This document shows, piece after piece, positions 7,852-13,436 of a stretch of DNA of 15,422 nt. Position 1 is the first letter of the stretch; each line of letters begins with the position of its first letter. The stretch covers positions 1 through 15,422 of the forward strand of contig DVOB01000104.1 of assembly GCA_018713975.1 (NCBI GenBank). The letters run 5' to 3'. The stretch comes from Lentihominibacter excrementipullorum. GTDB lineage: Bacteria > Bacillota > Clostridia > Peptostreptococcales > Anaerovoracaceae. Both the position numbers and the translations under genes were made by a program. The notes beneath the pieces were generated by a model. It made no database searches. It saw nothing but the letters and a program-made list of their open reading frames with translations, and was not told the origin of the DNA.

Positions 7852-7955
7852 AACTCGTTTATTATATCGTCCTTTTATGTACATTTAACGAAATGGAGGG
7901 AAATATCGCTGCTTTTATTATTTTTGTTATATTTTATAATATTTTTTTACTTTTA

Positions 7956-7972
7956 TTGTTGAACATCAACAA
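7956..7972. promoter_or_regulatory. Inverted repeat in the divergent ilvE/DUF218 control region
   Basis: TTGTTGA and TCAACAA flank three bases, a perfect 7-bp inverted repeat, in the very AT-rich 232-base gap between two divergent genes. On the minus strand its outer half would overlap a weak -35 (TTGTTG, 7967-7972), paired with TAAAAA (7944-7949) at 17 bases, for the DUF218 gene. TATTGTTG recurs at 7988-7995 and TTTTGTTG at 8017-8024, on the way to the ilvE promoter. It is a candidate operator; no regulator can be named. Confidence 0.35.
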
Positions 7973-8000
7973 GTTTAGTGGTATATTTATTGTTGTATTA

Positions 8001-8030
8001 TTGGACTTCACGTATATTTTGTTGTAAAAT
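8001..8030 (+). promoter_or_regulatory. Sigma-A-type promoter for ilvE
   Basis: TTGGAC at 8001-8006 and TAAAAT at 8025-8030 are separated by 18 bases. The start of transcription would be near 8037, giving a leader of about 45 bases before the ATG at 8084. That leader is too short for a T-box or leucine-type attenuator, and I see no terminator hairpin in it. Control, if any, is more likely by a repressor in the upstream AT-rich DNA. Confidence 0.55.
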
Positions 8031-8083
8031 AAAGGCATATAACAAACGACAAAAATTTTTATCATCATATAAAGGAGAACGCC

Positions 8084-9154
8084 ATGAAATACAATTTTCC
8101 AATCACAAAAAACCCTGATCCGAAGGCGAAGCCGGATCCTGAAACATTGAGATTCGGTACTGACTTTACGGACCACATGTTCATCATGGATTACGAGGAC
8201 GGCAAGGGCTGGCACGACGGACGTATCGTTCCTTACGGGCCTCTTTCGCTGGATCCCGCAGCCGTATGTTTCCACTATGCTCAGGAAATGTTCGAAGGCC
8301 TCAAGGCCTACAAGACTCCTGCCGGAAAGATACAACTTTTCAGGCCTGACATGAATGCCAAGAGGACCAACAGGACCAATGACAGACTCTGCATACCTCA
8401 GATAGACGAGGATCTCTATGTGGACGCCATCAAAGCGCTGGTAAAGGTGGACGCCGACTGGATCCCGCAAAAGGAAGGCACGTCTCTCTATATAAGGCCT
8501 TTCATCATCGCAGACGAACCGTTCCTTGGTGTTCGCCGTTCCAGACATTATAAATTCATAATAATACTGAGCCCTGTAGGCCCTTACTATGAAGGTGGCC
8601 TGACCCCTACTAAGATCTATGTCGAAGACAAGTATGTAAGGGCTACCGATGGCGGAACAGGTGAAGCCAAGTGCGGAGGGAACTACGCAGCCAGCCTCAA
8701 GGCCCAGGAAGAAGCCCACGAAAAGGGATACGAGCAGATCCTATGGCTTGACGGCGTCGAAAGGAAATACGTCGAAGAGATCGGTACTTCCAATGCGTTC
8801 TTCGTTATCGGCGATGAGATCGTCACCGCTCCGCTGGACGGCACCATCCTGCCTGGCATCACCAGAGATTCCGTTATCGCGCTTCTCAGGAAAAAGGGCA
8901 TGAACATTGTCGAAAGACGACTTACCATCGACGAAGTAGTAGACGCCTACAAGAAAGGCAACTTCAAGGAAATGTTCGCGTCCGGCACGGCAGCCGTCAT
9001 CTCACCGGTCGGCGAGCTCTGTTACAAAGGCGAGACGATGGTAATAAACGGAGGTGGTATCGGCCCTATCGCTCAGGAGCTCTACGATACTCTTTACGGT
9101 ATCCAGACTGGTACCATCGAAGACGACATGGGTTGGACCGTCGAAGTGGAATAG
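8084..9154 (+). CDS. ilvE: Branched-chain amino acid aminotransferase (type II)
   Basis: The 356-residue PLP fold-type IV enzyme transfers amino groups between valine, leucine or isoleucine and 2-oxoglutarate. This is the last step of branched-chain biosynthesis and is reversible. Motifs in order are FHYAQEMFEGLKAY (63-76), LYIRPF (135-140), GTGEAKCGGNYAAS with the PLP lysine K196, LDGVERKYVEEIGTSN (222-237), GTILPGITRDS (253-263) and FASGTAAVISPVG (298-310). Length and motifs match the large BCAT subgroup. AAAGGAG at 8071-8077 precedes the ATG by six bases. It is the only confident plus-strand gene in the window, is monocistronic, and has a promoter before it and a strong terminator after it. 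Its 2-ketoisovalerate is also the substrate of PanB, encoded about 2 kb away. Confidence 0.96.
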   Translation: MKYNFPITKNPDPKAKPDPETLRFGTDFTDHMFIMDYEDGKGWHDGRIVPYGPLSLDPAAVCFHYAQEMFEGLKAYKTPAGKIQLFRPDMNAKRTNRTNDRLCIPQIDEDLYVDAIKALVKVDADWIPQKEGTSLYIRPFIIADEPFLGVRRSRHYKFIIILSPVGPYYEGGLTPTKIYVEDKYVRATDGGTGEAKCGGNYAASLKAQEEAHEKGYEQILWLDGVERKYVEEIGTSNAFFVIGDEIVTAPLDGTILPGITRDSVIALLRKKGMNIVERRLTIDEVVDAYKKGNFKEMFASGTAAVISPVGELCYKGETMVINGGGIGPIAQELYDTLYGIQTGTIEDDMGWTVEVE

Positions 9155-9185
9155 GCCTGATCCCGGATCACTGTTTCAGATTTTC

Positions 9186-9239
9186 AAAAAAGCCGCTGCT
9201 GCGACCGGCCGTCAAATCCGGACGCAGCGGCGGCTTTTT
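9186..9239. terminator. Bidirectional intrinsic terminator between ilvE and the nuclease gene
   Basis: GC-rich 12-base arms GCCGCTGCTGCG (9192-9203) and CGCAGCGGCGGC (9223-9234) pair with one G-U. They are flanked by six A on the left and five T on the right, so the hairpin works in both directions. It follows ilvE by about 30 bases. On the opposite strand the nuclease gene's stop codon (9239-9241) overlaps the flanking T run, so the two convergent genes share it with almost no spare sequence. Confidence 0.9.
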
Positions 9240-10051
9240 CAAATGGTCAGCTCAAACCTTTCGATTATTCCATCCAGTATCGCCCCGTCCTCCACATCTT
9301 CTTCATATGTGCATATGAGATTTGTATGCTGTGTGAACCCTGCTCTCCTGTAATATTCGATTTTCCTGCAGGCTCTGAAGAAATAATCGCTGTTGTCCAT
9401 CAGCCCAAAATGCTCCCACACCACGATCTTTCCATCTCTTGACATTATCATGAAGTCAGGATAAAGATCCTGTCCATCGATAGTCAGCCGGGCTTCATAT
9501 CTGTAAACGATCCCATGCTTTTCCAGCTTATCCCCTATGAGCTTTTCCGACTTGGATCTGACTCTGATCCCTTTTTCCGTTTTATATCGCAGCATTTCGC
9601 GCCTGTATCCGTTCTTCGGATAATCTTCATATTTCCACGCGTATTCACCCGGCGAAAGGATATACCGGTCGCGGTCAGGCAGTTCACCTATCCTGGCCAA
9701 GGTTTTGACAGCCCTGCCTTTCCCTGTCTTCTCAAGCGCTTTTCTAAACTGACAGTCAGCGTTTTCCAATGTAGCGCAATAGATACTCAGTGCTGTGATA
9801 GTATTGGCCAACACCCGCTTCCGTATGAGCTTCCCCGTCATCTCGTCGTTTTTTCTCAGTGATCTCGTTTTCTTATCCTTGTAAAAATAGTAGCTGCACT
9901 GTTTTCCTTTATTGACGATAAATATATCCCCCTCCGGCAATCTGCTATACTCATCCCGCAGTCTTTCAAGGCGCATCCGGTTTTTCCTCAGCTCCGCTTC
10001 AAGTCCTGCAGCCAACATTCCCCTGTTTCTCATATCTGCATTACCGCCCAT
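9239..10051 (-). CDS. Stand-alone PD-(D/E)XK-like nuclease-fold protein
   Basis: The product is 270 residues from ATG 10051, chosen because AAAGGGGG lies five bases upstream; the frame also opens at 10087. The N-terminal third has a charged, probably coiled-coil stretch (LEAELRKNRMRLERLRDEY) and a Lys/Arg-rich segment. The C-terminal part carries a nuclease-like series: RSKSEKLIGDKL with E169, YRYEARL with E186, LYPDFMI with D199, then IVVWEHFGLMD with E213, and basic RACRKIEYYRRAG. Spacing and order fit the PD-(D/E)XK fold, though the canonical E-x-K reads E-H-F, so the catalytic lysine would have to come from elsewhere. Family identity and substrate are not certain; the fold includes repair, restriction and mobile-element nucleases. 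It is monocistronic with its own strong promoter and has no methylase or helicase neighbour. Confidence 0.75.
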   Translation of the reverse strand: MGGNADMRNRGMLAAGLEAELRKNRMRLERLRDEYSRLPEGDIFIVNKGKQCSYYFYKDKKTRSLRKNDEMTGKLIRKRVLANTITALSIYCATLENADCQFRKALEKTGKGRAVKTLARIGELPDRDRYILSPGEYAWKYEDYPKNGYRREMLRYKTEKGIRVRSKSEKLIGDKLEKHGIVYRYEARLTIDGQDLYPDFMIMSRDGKIVVWEHFGLMDNSDYFFRACRKIEYYRRAGFTQHTNLICTYEEDVEDGAILDGIIERFELTI

Positions 10052-10056
10052 GATAT

Positions 10057-10064
10057 CCCCCTTT
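10057..10064 (-). promoter_or_regulatory. Ribosome binding site deciding the nuclease start
   Basis: On the minus strand AAAGGGGG is followed by five bases and ATG at 10051. The upstream alternative ATG at 10087 has no comparable site. Confidence 0.65.
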
Positions 10065-10159
10065 TTTTCAGTCCCCGCAGCGATCATCGCTTTATAACAT
10101 AGCAGCGAAATAAAGAACGCCGTTATCCCATCACAGGATCATTCGTATAACTATATGAT

Positions 10160-10188
10160 ATTTTACCATTTAAATCATTTTATGTCAA
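10160..10188 (-). promoter_or_regulatory. Strong sigma-A-type promoter of the nuclease gene
   Basis: On the minus strand a perfect -35 TTGACA (10183-10188) and -10 TAAAAT (10160-10165) are separated by exactly 17 bases in AT-rich DNA. Transcription would start near 10153, leaving a leader of about 100 bases. That leader contains the small palindrome AGCGATCATCGCT (10079-10091). This is among the best promoter matches in the window and shows the gene does not depend on read-through from panC. Confidence 0.75.
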
Positions 10189-10263
10189 TATATGGTTTTT
10201 ATTTCGTGCATTGCCTCCCTTTTTTAAGTCGCTGTGCCTAAAACGCGAAAAAAATTAATCAAA

Positions 10264-10480
10264 ATTGGCATAAATCCCTTCTGAACAGCTCTTCGGCAAA
10301 AGCGATATGCCTAATGAACCGCTTCAAATACATTGCATTGGCATTTTTTCAGGTCTCTGTTCCGAATTTATGCCAATCAGGCTTCTCCAGAAACCGCATT
10401 TGGCATATCGCCTTCAGCCATTAATGCAAAAACAGGGATTTATGCCAATAAACATTCTTCATAGATGCCTATTTGGCAAA
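10264..10480. repeat. Array of alternating inverted TTGGCAT-type motifs in noncoding DNA
   Basis: The 450-base gap between panC and the nuclease gene holds ATTGGCAT-like motifs whose orientation alternates: 10264 forward, about 10307 reverse (ATGCCTAAT), 10337 forward, 10370 reverse, 10399 forward, 10442 reverse, then ATGCCTATTTGGCA near 10466-10478. Two 53-bp units, 10264-10316 and 10397-10449, are inverted copies. Their ends are conserved (ATTGGCATAAATCCCT, 16 of 16; GCGATATGCCNAATG, 14 of 15), while the 22 bases inside each are unrelated. A 41-bp unit with 8-bp arms (10337-10377) lies between them, so 10264-10449 is one long interrupted palindrome. On the minus strand the last arm is followed by T-rich sequence, including seven T at 10248-10254, so it might also help end the pan transcript. 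I see no gene here; the rest of the gap holds only the nuclease promoter and leader. Confidence 0.8.
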
Positions 10481-10502
10481 TTCCTTCCGGTCATGTTTTT
10501 CA

Positions 10503-11384
10503 TCAGATCGTGAAATTATCTATTAACCTCGTATCCCCTATATATACAGCCATAGCTACCAGGTCGCCGGGGGCGAGATATTCCTTAGGCATAAGTGTAT
10601 GGCCGTCTACCGCTTCGATATAGTCTACCCTGGCCATAGGTTCGGATGAGACCACGTCGGTCATTGTCTTAAGCAGATCTGCAGCAGCTATGGAATGGGG
10701 ATCCGCAGCACTGGCTTCCGACGTCCCCGATGCGCCGGCTGCCGCCAGCTCCTTCGCTTTTTCTATCGAACGGTAAAGGATGGTAGCAGCTTGTCTTTCC
10801 TCATCATTGAGATATGAGTTACGGCTGGACTTAGCCAACCCATCCTTCTCACGTACGGTAGGGCATCCCACGATCTCTATATCGAAATCCATATCCTTTA
10901 CCATCCGGCGGATGACTGCCAGCTGTTGAGCGTCCTTTTGCCCGAAGTATGCTCTGTCGGGAGTCATTATGTTGAACAGCTTGCTGACCACAGTACAGAC
11001 ACCGCGGAAATGACCGGGCCTGCTCCTTCCGCAAAGCTGCTTCGTCATTTCTGATTCCAGATTCACATAGGTCCCATAGCCATCAGGGTACATCTCCTGC
11101 ACAGAAGGATGAAACACCATGTGGCAGCCCTTTTCCTCAAGTATCTTGCAGTCTCTCTCAAAATCCCGCGGATAGCTTTCCAGGTCCTCGCCTTCTCCAA
11201 ACTGAGTCGGATTGACGAATACAGATGTCACGACTCTGTCGCAATCCGAAACAGCAGCTGCCACCAGCGACGCATGACCGTCGTGGAGGGCTCCCATAGT
11301 AGGCACCAACCCCACCGTAAGTCCCTCCGCCTTCCATTTCTTTATTGTCTTTCTGGCTTCTTCTATGGTAGTGGCCGTTATCAT
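10503..11384 (-). CDS. panC: Pantothenate synthetase
   Basis: The 293-residue cytoplasmic enzyme joins pantoate and beta-alanine using ATP, via pantoyl-adenylate, the final step of pantothenate synthesis. Signature motifs are VPTMGALHDGH (27-37, with the adenylate-binding HxGH-type site), VFVNPTQF (55-62), CGRSRPGHFRGVCTVV (118-133), YFGQKDAQQL (146-155) and the KSSRN loop (185-189), where many homologues have MSSRN. A short Ala/Ser-rich stretch at about 215-233 looks like a low-complexity insertion between the N-terminal catalytic domain and the C-terminal lid. One base separates the panB stop from this ATG, and the ribosome binding site AGAGGAAAG lies in the last codons of panB, so translation is probably coupled. 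It is the last gene of the pan operon. Confidence 0.97.
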   Translation of the reverse strand: MITATTIEEARKTIKKWKAEGLTVGLVPTMGALHDGHASLVAAAVSDCDRVVTSVFVNPTQFGEGEDLESYPRDFERDCKILEEKGCHMVFHPSVQEMYPDGYGTYVNLESEMTKQLCGRSRPGHFRGVCTVVSKLFNIMTPDRAYFGQKDAQQLAVIRRMVKDMDFDIEIVGCPTVREKDGLAKSSRNSYLNDEERQAATILYRSIEKAKELAAAGASGTSEASAADPHSIAAADLLKTMTDVVSSEPMARVDYIEAVDGHTLMPKEYLAPGDLVAMAVYIGDTRLIDNFTI

Positions 11385-11385
11385 C

Positions 11386-12219
11386 TTACTTTCCTCTCAG
11401 CTTCTCTATAATATCTTCATCTATCTTGAATCCATGGGCTTCTGTCGGGAAGGCTCCTTCCTTCACCTCTCTGTCGTAATCCCTGAAGGCTCCCACCATG
11501 ATATCTCCCACATTGGCGAAATGTTTGACGAACTTAGGCACATAATCGGAAAACAGTCCCAACATGTCCTGCCATACCAGCACCTGGCCATCGCAGCCAT
11601 CACCGGCTCCTATGCCTATTGTCGGTATCATCAGCTTCTCGCTGATGAGGGCCGCCAGCTTTGCAGGGACGCATTCCAGCACCACGGAAAAGGCCCCTGC
11701 CTCCTGAACGTCATAAGCATCCTGGAGGATCTGCGCTGCCGCTTCATGGCTTTTCCCCTGAACTTTAAAACCGCCAAAAGCGTTGACCGACTGGGGCGTC
11801 ATCCCTATGTGGGCGACTACCGGTATCCCCGCGTCAGTTATGGCTTTTATATGCTCCTTCACGGCCGCTCCGCCTTCCAGCTTGACGGCATTGGCTCCCG
11901 TTTCCTTTATCAGTCTTCCGGCGTTGACTACCGCGTCGTATACGGACGGCTGGTATGACATGAAAGGCATGTCCACCACCACGAACGTATCCTTCACTCC
12001 TCTCACCACTGCCGCGCCATGGTGTATCATATCCTCCATAGTCACCGACAGAGTATCTTTATATCCCAACATCGTGTTGCCCAGGGAATCTCCCACAAGG
12101 ATCATGTTTATTCCTGACTCCTCCATCAATTTAGCTGTAGAATAATCATAACATGTCAGCATGGAAATCTTCTGTCCATCTTCCTTCATCTTCAGCAAAC
12201 TCGCAACCGTGTTCTTCAT
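11386..12219 (-). CDS. panB: 3-methyl-2-oxobutanoate hydroxymethyltransferase
   Basis: The 277-residue enzyme transfers a hydroxymethyl group from methylene-tetrahydrofolate to 2-ketoisovalerate, making ketopantoate, the first committed step of pantothenate synthesis. Family motifs are all present: MLTCYDYSTAK (20-30), ILVGDSLGNTMLGY with the metal ligand D44 (40-53), VVDMPFMSY with D83 (81-89), AVKLEGG with E115 (111-117), AHIGMTPQSVNAFGGF (136-151) and the catalytic-site glutamate E182 in VLECVP, then IGIGAGDGCDGQVLV (201-215). Length is normal. The ATG overlaps the stop of the upstream DUF2520 gene as ATGA, with GGAAG just before it. The substrate also connects to IlvE, encoded nearby. Confidence 0.97.
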   Translation of the reverse strand: MKNTVASLLKMKEDGQKISMLTCYDYSTAKLMEESGINMILVGDSLGNTMLGYKDTLSVTMEDMIHHGAAVVRGVKDTFVVVDMPFMSYQPSVYDAVVNAGRLIKETGANAVKLEGGAAVKEHIKAITDAGIPVVAHIGMTPQSVNAFGGFKVQGKSHEAAAQILQDAYDVQEAGAFSVVLECVPAKLAALISEKLMIPTIGIGAGDGCDGQVLVWQDMLGLFSDYVPKFVKHFANVGDIMVGAFRDYDREVKEGAFPTEAHGFKIDEDIIEKLRGK

Positions 12220-13124
12220 CGTTCTTCTTCCTTTCCTGCGTCCAGCAGCAGAGACATCTCCCCGTAATCTCTCTCAGGGTGACGGCTCTGTGCCATTCCC
12301 ACCAGCCTGCGGCTCAGCAGTCTGTATACTTCCAGTTCATCATCCCTCAAACATCCCAGGTGTTTTTTTACAGTCGTCACATCGTTTCTCTCTATAGGAC
12401 CTGTGAGACTGGCTGCAGGTCCATCAGCGGCTACATGCGCCATGTTGCCTGTCAATATAGGTGCCAGTGCCTTCACCGCATCCTTTTCGGAAAATCCACA
12501 TCTGCGCATCATCGCCACACTCTGATCGATGAGACCGCATACCAGATTGCTGGCGACAGCCGCCGCGCAATGATACATAGTCTTGTCCCTGCTGTCTATA
12601 ACATAAGTAGGGTTCCCCATGATCTCCAGGATCTTCTGCAGCTCATGAAAAGTTCCGTGTCTCCCCTGTCCCGGCGCCTTCTCGCTGGCGCCATCTCCTT
12701 CAAGAGTAAAAAAAACACCCGTCAGTTCTCTGTAAGCGTTATATTTATCGCTTACTGCGAACAGCGGATGGACTGAATATCCAAAAGCCCCCGTCTCCTC
12801 TATGCCCTCGAACGCATCTTGAGCAGACATCGCACCACTACAGTGACATATCGTCTTTCCATTTATATCGCACCGGCGTACCTGTTGCCAGACACTGCCA
12901 ATGCTTCCGTCAGGAACCGTCAGGAAGATAACGTCGCACTGCTTGATCAAACCTTCTATACTTTCGTATGGCTTTGAATCAGTAAAACGTGCCGCTTCCT
13001 TCGCCGATTCGACGCTGCGGCTGAAATAGCCTTCTACGCTCAGGCCCAGACCTCTGCCTTTTTCGGTAAAATATCTGCCGAGGCTGCACCCCACCTTTCC
13101 TGCACCAATAAACCCTGTCTTCAA
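12216..13124 (-). CDS. Rossmann-fold DUF2520 protein, probable ketopantoate reductase
   Basis: The 302-residue protein starts at TTG (13122-13124), supported by GAGGAGG eight bases upstream. The N-terminal NAD(P)-binding domain begins TGFIGAGKVGCSLG (3-16), then DVIFLTVPDGSI (64-75). HCSGAMS (94-100) and YSVHPLFAVS (116-125) are typical of the Rossmann/DUF2520 family. The helical C-terminal domain contains YHCAAAVASNLV (184-195) and LTGPIERNDVTTV (240-252), its usual signatures. It is the first gene of an operon with panB and panC, where a ketopantoate reductase is the missing step and no PanE or IlvC lies nearby. As I recall, a protein called PanG in Francisella fills this role and may belong to the same family; I cannot check that. 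The domain call is firm, the reaction is inferred. Confidence 0.88.
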   Translation of the reverse strand: MKTGFIGAGKVGCSLGRYFTEKGRGLGLSVEGYFSRSVESAKEAARFTDSKPYESIEGLIKQCDVIFLTVPDGSIGSVWQQVRRCDINGKTICHCSGAMSAQDAFEGIEETGAFGYSVHPLFAVSDKYNAYRELTGVFFTLEGDGASEKAPGQGRHGTFHELQKILEIMGNPTYVIDSRDKTMYHCAAAVASNLVCGLIDQSVAMMRRCGFSEKDAVKALAPILTGNMAHVAADGPAASLTGPIERNDVTTVKKHLGCLRDDELEVYRLLSRRLVGMAQSRHPERDYGEMSLLLDAGKEEER

Positions 13125-13265
13125 TCTATCGACCTCCTCTTTTCAGGGCGCCGACATCTCCGTCTCGTTCCGTTAAGATATAAGCGGCTGGCTTATTGCC
13201 ATACCAGGAAAGCAATATGTCTTTTTTCTGTCATGGTATAGTTTCCGTACATGAATACTATCCAT

Positions 13266-13420
13266 CCTCGCATATGATATCATATGCAAGGGTCCAAGGA
13301 AAGGCTTTTTCCCAAAATACTTCAAATGAGTTTGCTGCCCGCGCATCCGCTCCAACGCTGACACGCGGGCAGGACCCCTCTGTCTGTGGCTTCCCTGCGG
13401 TCTTCTGACCGCAGGCACAG
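13266..13420 (-). other. Highly structured noncoding region upstream of the pan operon
   Basis: The 312-base gap 13125-13436 has no credible gene but several strong inverted repeats. CCTGCGGTC/GACCGCAGG (13394-13402 and 13407-13415) closes a four-base loop and is extended by CTGTG/CACAG (13384-13388, 13416-13420). CTGCCCGCG/CGCGGGCAG (13335-13343, 13364-13372) closes a 20-base loop. GGGTCC/GGACCC (13290-13295, 13372-13377) can enclose that hairpin. The palindrome at 13270-13287 lies next to them. Read on the minus strand this follows the decarboxylase stop directly. It could be the 3' end of that transcript, a leader or attenuator of the pan operon, or a small RNA. I recognise no known riboswitch, 6S, SRP or T-box consensus. 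The part from 13125 to 13260 shows only a loose CTATACCA/TGGTATGG repeat. Confidence 0.5.
13270..13287. repeat. Perfect 18-bp palindrome
   Basis: GCATATGATATCATATGC reads the same on both strands and extends a few bases each way if one G-U is allowed on the minus strand. With no loop it is more likely a protein-binding site (a dimeric regulator) than an RNA hairpin. It lies about 145 bases upstream of the DUF2520 start, suitable for control of the pan operon, although I could not find a convincing promoter beside it. Confidence 0.65.
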
Positions 13421-13436
13421 CTCCGGACTTTCCCGG

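Noticed and set aside
7934..8719. A 261-codon minus-strand frame across the ilvE start
   Set aside because: It is antisense to ilvE and its promoter region, and has no domain or ribosome binding site.
10264..10480. A CRISPR array
   Set aside because: The motifs alternate in orientation, repeats are short and unevenly spaced, and no cas gene is present.
10307..10513. A 68-codon plus-strand frame across the repeat array
   Set aside because: It has no ribosome binding site, its repeated Met-Pro pairs come from the ATGCC motif, and it runs into the end of panC in antisense.
13421..13436. An RNase P-like GGAAAGTCCGG string just after the decarboxylase stop
   Set aside because: It is only a short local match; the other conserved RNase P segments are missing and it abuts a coding region.
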